Assembly (NCBI GenBank): GCA_027013095.1
Contig: JALUYI010000050.1
Coordinates: 1-36,239 of the forward strand
From: Paracoccaceae bacterium
Lineage (GTDB): Bacteria; Pseudomonadota; Alphaproteobacteria; Rhodobacterales; Rhodobacteraceae
Length of the DNA stretch: 36,239 nt
Direction: 5' to 3'
The translations under genes and the position numbers were made by a program. Position 1 is the first letter of the stretch. Every line of letters starts with the position of its first letter. Of the stretch, positions 26,617 to 34,167 are shown in pieces. The notes under the pieces were generated by a model. That model made no database searches. It saw nothing but the letters and a program-made list of their open reading frames with translations, and was not told the DNA's origin.

Positions 26617-27315
26617 ATGATCCCACGCGCCCTGATATTCGACGTTGACGGCACCCTCGCCGAAACCGAAGAGGCCCACCGCCATGCGTTCAACGACAGT
26701 TTTGGCGCATTTGGCCTGACTTGGCACTGGGACCGCGACCTTTACCGCGTGCTCCTGAAAACCACCGGCGGCAAGGAGCGGATGCGCGAATACGCGGCCA
26801 ATCACCTGCATATCGACCCCGCCGAAATCCCGGTTGTCGAGATCCACAAACACAAGACCGCCCGCTATGGCGAGCTGATCGCAAAGGGCAACGTGCCGCT
26901 GCGGCCCGGGATTGCCGAACTCCTCGTTGATGCCGCCCGGCAGGGCCTGCGTCTGGCTATTGCGACCACCACGAACCTGCCCAATGTGGATCGCCTGATC
27001 CGCGCGACCACCGGTCATCCGGCTGCCGACATGTTTGAGGTTATCGCCGCCGGAGACATGGTCGGGGCCAAGAAACCGGCGCCTGACGTTTACAATCTGG
27101 CCCTCGAGGGGCTGGGACTTTTGCCATCCGACTGCCTTGCAATCGAGGATTCGCGTAATGGCCTAAAGGCAGCGCGCGCGGCGGGCATCCCCTGTCTGGT
27201 TTGTCCCTCTGCCTATACCGATCAGGACGATTTTAGCGCCGCAACCGTCAAGATTTCCGATTTTCGTCAGGTCGCCAGCGTAAAAATGCTGACCCGTCTG
27301 TTGCTTCCCGCCTGA
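26617..27315 (+). CDS. cbbY: HAD-family phosphatase CbbY (xylulose-1,5-bisphosphate phosphatase)
   Basis: The 232-residue HAD hydrolase has DVDGTLAETEEAHR at its N terminus (nucleophile Asp9, acid/base Asp11), a helical cap domain with LLKTTGGKERM, TTTNLPNV, KKPAPDVY and EDSRNG. CbbY enzymes of red-type photosynthetic bacteria dephosphorylate xylulose-1,5-bisphosphate, a misfire product that blocks RuBisCO. The TGGKERM cap motif and the operon position support CbbY over a general HAD phosphatase. Confidence 0.9.
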   Translation: MIPRALIFDVDGTLAETEEAHRHAFNDSFGAFGLTWHWDRDLYRVLLKTTGGKERMREYAANHLHIDPAEIPVVEIHKHKTARYGELIAKGNVPLRPGIAELLVDAARQGLRLAIATTTNLPNVDRLIRATTGHPAADMFEVIAAGDMVGAKKPAPDVYNLALEGLGLLPSDCLAIEDSRNGLKAARAAGIPCLVCPSAYTDQDDFSAATVKISDFRQVASVKMLTRLLLPA

Positions 27316-27329
27316 AAAAGGAGAACCAC

Positions 27330-27887
27330 ATGGCCGCAATACCCCCCGTTTGTGACTTTGGCTGGAAAGCCCGCGATTTCAGTCTGCCGGGCACCGACGC
27401 CAAGACCTATACCTTGACCGATATTCGTGGCGCCAACGGCACGCTCGTCATGTTCATCTGCAACCACTGCCCCTATGTGCTGGCGGTGCTGGACCGCATC
27501 ATTCGCGATGCGCGCGACCTACAGGCGCTGGGCATCGGAGTCGTTGCGATCAACGCTAACGATGCCAATGCATATCCCGACGATAGCTTTGAAAACATGA
27601 GGAAAATAGCCGCCGAGCGCGGTTTCCCCTTCCCCTATCTCTACGACGAAAGTCAAGAGGTGGCACGCGCCTATGATGCCGTCTGCACCCCCGATTTCTT
27701 TGGCTTCAACGCTGCAGACGAGCTGCAATATCGTGGCCGCCTTGATGCATCCCGCCGTCAGGCCGGCCCCGCCAATCTTCGCCGCGACCTTTACGAAGCA
27801 ATGGCCCTGATCGCCCGCACCGGCACCGGGCCGGCAGAACAGATTGCCTCGATGGGTTGCTCGATCAAATGGAAGGAAAACGCATGA
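27330..27887 (+). CDS. Thioredoxin-fold redoxin encoded in the cbb operon
   Basis: This 185-residue protein resembles AhpC/TSA-type thioredoxin-family proteins. The N-terminal part (FSLPGTDAKTYTLTDIRGANGTLVMFICNHCPYV) holds a CxxC pair at Cys44-Cys47 (CNHCPYV). It continues with VVAINANDANAYPDDSFENM, YLYDESQEVARAYDAVCTPDFFGF and a C-terminal helix. There is no signal peptide, so it is cytoplasmic. It starts 14 bases after cbbY and overlaps cbbZ by four bases, so it is translated with Calvin-cycle repair enzymes. Its substrate is unknown; reduction of Calvin-cycle enzymes or peroxide removal are guesses. Confidence 0.85.
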   Translation: MAAIPPVCDFGWKARDFSLPGTDAKTYTLTDIRGANGTLVMFICNHCPYVLAVLDRIIRDARDLQALGIGVVAINANDANAYPDDSFENMRKIAAERGFPFPYLYDESQEVARAYDAVCTPDFFGFNAADELQYRGRLDASRRQAGPANLRRDLYEAMALIARTGTGPAEQIASMGCSIKWKENA

Positions 27888-28555
27888 AGGCGGTCATTTT
27901 CGATCTCGACGGCACGCTTGTGGACAGCGCACCAGATATTCACGCAGCGGTCAACGCGCTGATGCGGGCCATGGGCTATCAGCCACTCGCGTTTCCGGTC
28001 GTGCGTAGTTTCATTGGCAATGGCGTTCCGAAACTGGTCGAGCGGGTCATGCGCGAGCGCGATCTCGCCTTCACCCCCCAGCGGCACGCTGCCCTGACAG
28101 AGCAGTTTCATGCCCTTTACGCACAACAACCAGCCCGCAAGACCCGCTGTTACCCCGGGGTTTCCGAGATGTTGAACCGCTTAAAGGCCGAGGGCTATGC
28201 GCTGGGCATATGCACCAACAAGGACATGGATCTGACGCGAAAGGTTCTGGATGGGATGGGAATAGCGGGCCTCTTTTCAGCAACCATTGGCGGCGACAGC
28301 CTGCCGGTCAAAAAACCGGATCCTGCGCCATTTTTTGCATGTAAACAACAGCTTAAGGCCAAATCTGTGGTTTACGTTGGCGACAGCGAAATTGACGCGG
28401 CGACAGCAAAGGCTGCGAAAACCCCGTTTGCCCTGTTTACCGAAGGGTATCGCAAGACCCCGGTCGCCGCCATCCCGCACGACGTTGCTTTTTCCGATTT
28501 CGCGCGTTTTGCCGGAATGTTGCCGGCCCTGTTCGCGTCCCGGAGCGCCGCATGA
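27884..28555 (+). CDS. cbbZ: Phosphoglycolate phosphatase (CbbZ/Gph)
   Basis: The 223-residue HAD phosphatase has FDLDGTLVDSAPD (nucleophile Asp8, Asp10), ICTNKDMDLTRKVLDGMGI, KKPDPAPF and VGDSEIDAATAKAA. It hydrolyses 2-phosphoglycolate, the product of RuBisCO oxygenation, so RuBisCO product salvage is built into the operon. The ATG at 27884 overlaps the redoxin stop (ATGA). It is the last recognised gene of the operon, convergent with the cobalamin adenosyltransferase gene. Confidence 0.9.
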   Translation: MKAVIFDLDGTLVDSAPDIHAAVNALMRAMGYQPLAFPVVRSFIGNGVPKLVERVMRERDLAFTPQRHAALTEQFHALYAQQPARKTRCYPGVSEMLNRLKAEGYALGICTNKDMDLTRKVLDGMGIAGLFSATIGGDSLPVKKPDPAPFFACKQQLKAKSVVYVGDSEIDAATAKAAKTPFALFTEGYRKTPVAAIPHDVAFSDFARFAGMLPALFASRSAA

Positions 28556-28616
28556 ATTTGCGCCCGGCCGCCTTTGGTGAGTCCCGCCTGTTGGGTGTGG
28601 TTTGGCTGCGGCTGTC

Positions 28617-28641
28617 CGGGCGGGCGTCCGAGTCCCGTCCG
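28617..28641 (+). terminator. Candidate terminator stem-loop at the end of the cbb operon
   Basis: CGGGCGGG (28617-28624) pairs with CCCGTCCG (28634-28641) over eight base pairs with one G-U and a nine-base loop. It lies in the 94-base gap between cbbZ and the convergent adenosyltransferase gene. No clear T run follows, so it is a weak terminator candidate. A 33-codon frame (28552-28653, overlapping the cbbZ stop) covers it but has no recognisable features. Confidence 0.35.
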
Positions 28642-28649
28642 TTACGGCC

Positions 28650-29228
28650 TTAATCTGCCTGACCGGCTCCCGGCACCCACAAGACATCGCCACTGCCGCC
28701 ATCATTTGCCAGCCGTGCAGCGACAAAGAACCAATCGCTAAGACGGTTCAGGTATCTGATTGCGGCCGGATTGACCGGCTCGACCGCTGCCAGCGCAACG
28801 ACGCCCCGTTCGGCGCGTCGAGCAACCGTTCTGCACAGGTGCAAATGCGCTGCCAGCGCTGATCCGCCCGGCAGGACAAAGTTGCGCAGCGGGGCAAGAT
28901 CGGCGTTCATGACGTCAATCTCTTCCTCCAGCCGAGTCACCTGCGCCTGATTGATGCGCAGCGGCGGAAACTTCGCCTCCGCCTCCGCCTCGGTTTCCGG
29001 CCGGCACAGGTCGGCCCCCAGATCAAACAGGTCGTTCTGGATCCGCGCCAGTTGCGCATCCATTTCACCCGCAGCATGTAGCCGTGCCATCCCGACATAG
29101 GCGTTGGTTTCGTCAACCGTCCCGTAGGCGCCCACACGGGACGAGTTTTTTGCCACGCGATCCCCGTTGCCCAGCGCGGTATCGCCAGCATCGCCGGTTT
29201 TCGTGTATATCTTGTTAAGAACGACCAC
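28650..29228 (-). CDS. Cob(I)alamin adenosyltransferase, PduO type
   Basis: The 192-residue enzyme transfers the adenosyl group of ATP to cob(I)alamin to make coenzyme B12. The N-terminal ATP-binding motif KIYTKTGDAGDTALGNGDRV lies at 6-25. VGAYGTVDETNAYVG and the C-terminal VARRAERGVVALA, NPAAIRYLNRLSDWFFVAAR are diagnostic of the PduO/MMAB family. The start codon is GTG. It follows the HIG1-like gene by three bases and is probably co-transcribed. No cobalamin riboswitch was recognised upstream. A GAGGCG-type triplet repeat encodes ETEAEAEAK. Confidence 0.93.
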   Translation of the reverse strand: MVVLNKIYTKTGDAGDTALGNGDRVAKNSSRVGAYGTVDETNAYVGMARLHAAGEMDAQLARIQNDLFDLGADLCRPETEAEAEAKFPPLRINQAQVTRLEEEIDVMNADLAPLRNFVLPGGSALAAHLHLCRTVARRAERGVVALAAVEPVNPAAIRYLNRLSDWFFVAARLANDGGSGDVLWVPGAGQAD

Positions 29229-29231
29229 GGA

Positions 29232-29438
29232 TCAGCCGCCTTTTTGCCGCAGATAAACGAATAACAGGATCAGCAAAATGGCCACGAACTGTGCGGCCAC
29301 GCGTGCGCGCATGATCTTGTTGGAATATTTTCGGTTGAACTCGCCCCCCTTCAGAAAGGTTCCCAACCCGAAAATCAGGATTGCAAGCACCAAAAGAACA
29401 GCGGCGATAACGACAAAAAACAAAGGAGTACTGGTCAT
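29232..29438 (-). CDS. HIG1-like twin-transmembrane protein
   Basis: The 68-residue protein has two predicted membrane helices (about 5-28 and 47-63). They are separated by a polar loop, KGGEFNRKYSNKIMRARVAAQ, of the HIG1 type (GG...MRxRxxxQ). Eukaryotic HIG1 proteins assist respiratory complexes; small alphaproteobacterial relatives are common but little characterised. AGGAGG precedes the ATG. It lies three bases before the adenosyltransferase gene and 28 bases after the SDR gene on the same strand. Confidence 0.8.
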   Translation of the reverse strand: MTSTPLFFVVIAAVLLVLAILIFGLGTFLKGGEFNRKYSNKIMRARVAAQFVAILLILLFVYLRQKGG

Positions 29439-29466
29439 TTCGACCTCCTGACGGGGTTATCAAGAA

Positions 29467-30300
29467 TCAATCGCCTGACAGAATCCTATCTGCGGCGCGC
29501 GTTGGCAAGAGGCGGCGGATCAAATCGGCCAGATAGGTCGGCGTGGTGACAAAGTATCGCGGACGCGGCCGACGGGATTCCAGCGCCAAAACCAGCTTTT
29601 TGCTGACCGCAGAGGCCGGCAATTCAAACCGATCCTTCTTGGTTCCGGCATCATAAAGCCGCTTCAAGAGCCGGTCCCGGTAAAGCTGTGCCAACGCAGA
29701 TTTTTCCCAATCGATCCATTTCTCGAACTCCCGGGCCGCATTCTTGCGAAAATCGGTTGCGATTGGTCCCGGCTCGATCAGGACGACCGCGATTCCACTG
29801 TCGCGCAGCTCCATTCGCAAGGTGTCGCTCAGCCCTTCAAGGGCATATTTCGTCGCCACATAAGCCCCACGCCAGGGGGCAGAAACAAACCCAAGCACCG
29901 AGGAACATTGAACAATTCTTCCATATCCCTGCGCGCGCATGACCGGAATGACCCGCGCTGTAAGGTCGTGCCAGCCCAGCAGATTGGCCTCGAAAATGCT
30001 TCGCAGGGCATCCCGGGACAAATCCTCGACCGCGCCGGGAATCGCATAGGCGCCATTGTTGAACAGCGCATCCAGCCGCCCTTGGGTGCGCTCCAGAACC
30101 GTGGCAACGGCTATTTCGATACTGTCTTCGTCCTCGTAATCAAGGCGAAAACTTTCAAACCCCTGCTCGCGCAGACCCGCGCAATCATCCTCACTCCGGC
30201 AGGTTGCAAAGACCCGCCATCCCCGGCGTTTCAGTGTTTCTGCCGCGTTGCGTCCAATGCCGCTCGAACAGCCGGTAATCAGGATGGATTTTTGCGTCAT
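29467..30300 (-). CDS. Short-chain dehydrogenase/reductase (SDR)
   Basis: The 277-residue classical SDR has the NAD(P)-binding TGCSSGIG (9-16), NNGA (81-84), catalytic Ser134, Tyr147 and Lys151 (YVATK), and PGPIATDF. The length is longer than a minimal SDR because of a C-terminal extension (EKSALAQLY...YLADLIRRLLPTRAADRIL). The substrate is unknown. The ATG at 30300 is chosen because the longer frame to 30399 reads into the region upstream of parC without family similarity. It is divergent from parC. Confidence 0.88.
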   Translation of the reverse strand: MTQKSILITGCSSGIGRNAAETLKRRGWRVFATCRSEDDCAGLREQGFESFRLDYEDEDSIEIAVATVLERTQGRLDALFNNGAYAIPGAVEDLSRDALRSIFEANLLGWHDLTARVIPVMRAQGYGRIVQCSSVLGFVSAPWRGAYVATKYALEGLSDTLRMELRDSGIAVVLIEPGPIATDFRKNAAREFEKWIDWEKSALAQLYRDRLLKRLYDAGTKKDRFELPASAVSKKLVLALESRRPRPRYFVTTPTYLADLIRRLLPTRAADRILSGD

Positions 30301-30416
30301 TGACCCGCTTTGCCCAAAACTCCGCCCCTCATAGCCGTCCCGCCCCCATCCATCAAGTGGGCCGCAACCGCTGATTCCCACTGGACCGGAATCTGCCAAG
30401 CCATTACACCGCTCTC

Positions 30417-32681
30417 ATGGCTGACCAGACTGACATTCCCGTGGGCGAAACCGTGATTGAGCCGCTGCGCCGGGCCATTGGCGAGCGTTATTTGCAATAC
30501 GCGCTGTCCACCATCATGCACCGGGCGCTGCCGGATGCCCGCGACGGGCTGAAACCGGTGCACCGGCGTATTCTTTACGCCATGCGCGAGCTCAAACTCA
30601 GCCCTACCGGAGGCTTTCGCAAATCGGCCAAGATCTCGGGCGACGTCATGGGCAATTATCACCCCCATGGCGATCAGGCGATTTATGATGCCCTGGCCCG
30701 TCTGGCACAGGATTTCAACGTCCGCTACCCGCTGGTGGACGGGCAGGGGAATTTCGGCAATATCGACGGCGACAACCCCGCCGCCGCCCGCTACACCGAG
30801 GCGCGCATGACCCAAGCCGCCGAGGCCCTGATGGAGGGCCTGGCCGAAAACGCGGTCGATTTCCGCGACAATTACGACGGCTCGCTGACCGAGCCGGTGG
30901 TCCTGCCCGCCGCATTTCCAAACCTCCTTGCCAACGGCGCCAGCGGCATCGCCGTGGGCATGGCCACCAACATTCCACCGCACAATATCGAAGAACTGAT
31001 CAACGCCGCGCTGCACCTGATCAAATCCCCGAACGCCCGTGACGAAACCCTGCTGGATCACGTTCCCGGGCCGGATTTTCCGACAGGTGGCATTATTGTT
31101 GAGTCGCGTGAAAATATCCTTAACGCCTATCGCACCGGACGTGGCTCGATCCGCCTGCGCGCCCGTTGGCACGTCGAGGACCTGCCCCGCGGCATGTGGC
31201 ATATCGTTGTCACCGAGATCCCCTATCAGGTGCAGAAATCCAAACTGATCGAAAAGATCGCCGACCTGATTCAGGCCAGAAAAATCCCGATTCTGGCAGA
31301 CGTCCGGGACGAAAGCGCCGATGACATCCGCCTGATTCTGGAACCCCGCGCCAAAACCGTCGATCCCGCCATCCTGATGGAGACCCTGTTTCGCCAGAGT
31401 GATCTTGAGCTGCGCTTTTCCATGAACATGAACGTCCTGATCGACGGCCTCACCCCCAAGGTCTGCTCGCTCAAGGAGGTCCTGCGCGCCTTTATCGACC
31501 ACCGCCGACAGGTCCTCCTGCGGCGCTCGCGTCATCGCCTCGACAAGATCGACCACCGTCTAGAGGTGCTCGAGGGCTATATCACCGCCTTTCTGAACCT
31601 TGACCGGGTAATCGAAATCATCCGCAACGAAGACCAGCCAAAGCCGATCATGATCGCCGAATTTACCCTCACCGACGTTCAGGCCGAGGCGATCCTGAAC
31701 ATGCGCCTGCGCAGCTTGCGACGGCTTGAGGAAATCGAGCTGAAGGCCGAGCGCGACGCCCTGATGCTGGAACGTGCCCAGCTCGAAGATCTCCTCGCCG
31801 ATGAAACCCAGCAATGGAGCCGCATCTCCGAGCAGTTGCGGGCCACCCGCAAGGCGTTCGGGAAATCCGCACCGGGCGGCGCGCGGCGCACCGACCTGGC
31901 CGACGCCCCCAAAATCGAGGATGTGCCGCTCGAGGCCATGATCGAGCGCGAACCGATCACCGTGGTCTGCTCGGCGCGCGGCTGGATTCGCGCACTCAAA
32001 GGTCACATCGCTCTGGACAGCGTGCTCAAATTCAAGGATGGCGACGAGGGCCGTTTTATCTTTCACGCCCACACCACCGACAAGCTGGTGCTGTTTGGCA
32101 CGAACGGGCGCTTTTACACCATCGCCGCCTCGGCCCTGCCCGGGGGGCGCGGCATGGGCGAGCCGGTCCGCCTGATCGTCGATCTGCCCAATGACGCCGA
32201 TATTGTGCGACTGTTCATCCATCAGGCCGGGCGCAAACTGCTCTTGGCCTCCAGCGCCGGGGATGGGTTCATTGTCAACGAAGACGACATCATTGCGCAG
32301 ACCCGCAACGGCAAGCAGGTGCTGAACGTCAAGGGCGATAGCCACGCAAAAATCTGCAAACCCGTCTGCGGTGATCACGTCGCCATCGTCAGCGAGAATG
32401 GCAAACTTCTGGTCTTTCCGCTGTCCGAGCTGCCAGAGATGACTCGAGGCAAGGGCGTGCGGCTGCAAAAATACAAATCCGTGCGCGGCGCTCAGGGCAC
32501 GCTGGATCTGGACGGCGGCCTTTCCGATGCCACCACCTTTGTCTGGGATCAGGGCCTCAGTTGGCCGATGAGTGGCGGCAAGACCCGCCATCAGGCCGAC
32601 ATGAGCGAATGGCTGGGCAAACGCGCCGGTGTCGGCAAACGCCCGCCCCACGGGTTTCCCCGCAACAACCGCTTTGGGTGA
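30417..32681 (+). CDS. parC: DNA topoisomerase IV subunit A
   Basis: The 754-residue protein decatenates chromosomes with ParE. The breakage-reunion domain has [19 protein letters not shown] (38-56), [19 protein letters not shown] (75-93) and the catalytic Tyr126 in ARYTEARM. A coiled-coil gate region (about 440-470) and a C-terminal beta-propeller with GyrA-box-like repeats follow; the length fits ParC rather than the longer GyrA. The residue equivalent to E. coli ParC Ser80 is Gln86. No strong ribosome binding site precedes the ATG. No parE is adjacent. Confidence 0.94.
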   Translation: MADQTDIPVGETVIEPLRRAIGERYLQYALSTIMHRALPDARDGLKPVHRRILYAMRELKLSPTGGFRKSAKISGDVMGNYHPHGDQAIYDALARLAQDFNVRYPLVDGQGNFGNIDGDNPAAARYTEARMTQAAEALMEGLAENAVDFRDNYDGSLTEPVVLPAAFPNLLANGASGIAVGMATNIPPHNIEELINAALHLIKSPNARDETLLDHVPGPDFPTGGIIVESRENILNAYRTGRGSIRLRARWHVEDLPRGMWHIVVTEIPYQVQKSKLIEKIADLIQARKIPILADVRDESADDIRLILEPRAKTVDPAILMETLFRQSDLELRFSMNMNVLIDGLTPKVCSLKEVLRAFIDHRRQVLLRRSRHRLDKIDHRLEVLEGYITAFLNLDRVIEIIRNEDQPKPIMIAEFTLTDVQAEAILNMRLRSLRRLEEIELKAERDALMLERAQLEDLLADETQQWSRISEQLRATRKAFGKSAPGGARRTDLADAPKIEDVPLEAMIEREPITVVCSARGWIRALKGHIALDSVLKFKDGDEGRFIFHAHTTDKLVLFGTNGRFYTIAASALPGGRGMGEPVRLIVDLPNDADIVRLFIHQAGRKLLLASSAGDGFIVNEDDIIAQTRNGKQVLNVKGDSHAKICKPVCGDHVAIVSENGKLLVFPLSELPEMTRGKGVRLQKYKSVRGAQGTLDLDGGLSDATTFVWDQGLSWPMSGGKTRHQADMSEWLGKRAGVGKRPPHGFPRNNRFG

Positions 32682-32693
32682 TGGTTTTAGTCT

Positions 32694-32735
32694 TTTTTGC
32701 AAAAATACTCCGGGGGTACGGGGGCTGGCCCCCGT
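32694..32735. repeat. Intergenic repeat-like element with G+C-rich hairpin, downstream of parC
   Basis: A palindrome TTTTTGCAAAAA (32694-32705) is followed by TACTCCGGGGG and then by ACGGGGGC-TG-GCCCCCGT (32718-32735). The last part is an 8-base inverted repeat with a two-base centre. From memory, similar elements occur between genes in many roseobacter genomes; this was not searched. The hairpin could terminate parC transcription, but only TAATATT follows it. Confidence 0.5.
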
Positions 32736-32818
32736 TAATATTGCCATTCACGATTCCTGTTCTGGCGCCCCGGGCCTCCGGCTTCATCACATTAATACTT
32801 TGCACGAAATGCAGCAAA

Positions 32819-32842
32819 AAATGTTTCGCGCGCGAAACATTT
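32819..32842. promoter_or_regulatory. 24-bp perfect palindrome upstream of the DUF898 gene
   Basis: AAATGTTTCGCG and its exact complement CGCGAAACATTT join without a spacer. It lies 116 bases upstream of the DUF898 start, in the 277-base gap after parC. A gapless perfect palindrome of this length is expected to bind a dimeric regulator or to form a cruciform or hairpin. I do not recognise the motif as belonging to a known regulator. The rest of the gap shows no gene. Confidence 0.55.
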
Positions 32843-32958
32843 CCCTCCTAACCCATTGATATATCGTCCCGCGCCTGACCAAAAGCCCCACACACCCCTT
32901 AACACGAGCAATCCGGCCCGCTATCCTGATCGGCAAACAGGACCGAAAAAAGAACCCG

Positions 32959-34167
32959 ATGGCCCCATATACCCTTACCACCCAGACCGCCGGTTCGCGT
33001 GGCGCGCTGTTCTGGCTGGCGCTGAAGTCAAGCGTGCTGACGGTGCTGACGCTTGGGATTTACCGCTTTTGGATGAAAACCCGGCTGCGGCGCTTTTACT
33101 GGTCCGCCATCTGCCCCGGTGGCGTGCCGCTGGAATATACCGGCACCGGCATTGAAAAACTGATGGGTTTTCTCGTTGCGGTGGTGGTGTTGGCGTTCTA
33201 TATCGGAATCGTCAACCTGATCCTCGTTTTTCTGTCTTTCTCGCTGCTCAACGACAATGTCGCCGCCTATGTGCTGTCGTTCATCGGCATCATTCCGATC
33301 TATTTCTTTGCCAGCTACCGGGCCCGGCGCTATGTCCTTGCCCGCACCCGCTGGCGTGGCCTGCGTTTTGGCATCGAGCCCGCCGCCTGGGCTTATGCCT
33401 GGCGCGCCATGCTGCACGGGTTGGCCACCCTTCTGACGCTGGGTCTCTTGTTGCCGCGACAGACCTTCTGGCTCGAGAAGTTCCGCATCGACCGCACTTG
33501 GTTCGGGCAGGCAAAATTTACCCAAGAGGGCAATTGGAAAATGCTGCTGCCGGTTGCACGACAGATGAATCTCGGCATCATTTTCCTTGTCGTGAGCAGT
33601 ATCGTGGGGGTCGTTGGCGGGGATCCAAGATCGGCTCTTTTGATTATACCCGCCGCTCTTTGGGCGCTGCTCGGCTTTGTCCATTTTCAGGTGCAGGCGT
33701 TTCGAATCCTCGCCGAACACAAACGCCTTGCGCCGGGAATCCGGTTTGCCGCGGCGCCACGCACGAAACGGGTGATCGGCATTTACAGCCTCGGATATGC
33801 CCTCTGCGGCCTGATCCTGCTGTTCGGCCTGGTCCTGCTTTTTATCGGGATCTTTTCCCTGATCTATCTCGCCGGCGCAGTCCCCGCATCTGGCACGCTT
33901 GATTTTCAGACCGTCCTCAGCGGCGAAAACGGCGCCCTTTGGCAGGCCGTATCCTACGCAATCGGGGCGCTGATCTATTTCTCGGTGTTCATATTCTGGG
34001 GGGTTCTGCGACAGATTTTTGTCACGCTGCCGCTTTTGCGCCACTATGCGCAGTCCACACGCCTGATCGGCAGCCACCACCTGCCCGAGATCCGCCAGCG
34101 TGCGCGCGATCAGCGCACCGGCGCCGAAGGCTTTGCAGAGGCGCTGGATATCGGAGCGGCCATATGA
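32959..34167 (+). CDS. DUF898 (YjgN-family) integral membrane protein
   Basis: The 402-residue protein has repeated LTLGIYRFWMKTRLRRF-type modules, each with membrane helices, as in the DUF898/YjgN family. About six to eight transmembrane segments are visible (for example about 75-95, 102-122, 205-240, 270-300). The function of the family is unknown. It overlaps the M48 protease gene by four bases (ATGA), so the two are translationally coupled and may act together at the membrane. Confidence 0.85.
   Translation: MAPYTLTTQTAGSRGALFWLALKSSVLTVLTLGIYRFWMKTRLRRFYWSAICPGGVPLEYTGTGIEKLMGFLVAVVVLAFYIGIVNLILVFLSFSLLNDNVAAYVLSFIGIIPIYFFASYRARRYVLARTRWRGLRFGIEPAAWAYAWRAMLHGLATLLTLGLLLPRQTFWLEKFRIDRTWFGQAKFTQEGNWKMLLPVARQMNLGIIFLVVSSIVGVVGGDPRSALLIIPAALWALLGFVHFQVQAFRILAEHKRLAPGIRFAAAPRTKRVIGIYSLGYALCGLILLFGLVLLFIGIFSLIYLAGAVPASGTLDFQTVLSGENGALWQAVSYAIGALIYFSVFIFWGVLRQIFVTLPLLRHYAQSTRLIGSHHLPEIRQRARDQRTGAEGFAEALDIGAAI

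Noticed and set aside
28552-28653. A 33-codon frame (ATG to TAA) overlapping the cbbZ stop by ATGA and ending at the adenosyltransferase stop
   Set aside because: It is short and Arg/Leu/Ser-rich, has no recognisable motif, and covers a hairpin. Coupling by ATGA alone is not enough to call a gene.
29439-29466. A cobalamin riboswitch controlling the adenosyltransferase gene
   Set aside because: The gaps upstream of the gene and of its likely co-transcribed neighbours are too short and lack the B12-box sequence.
30297-32747. Two long minus-strand frames (419 and 395 codons) opposite parC
   Set aside because: They are shadows of parC with no recognisable domain or ribosome binding site.
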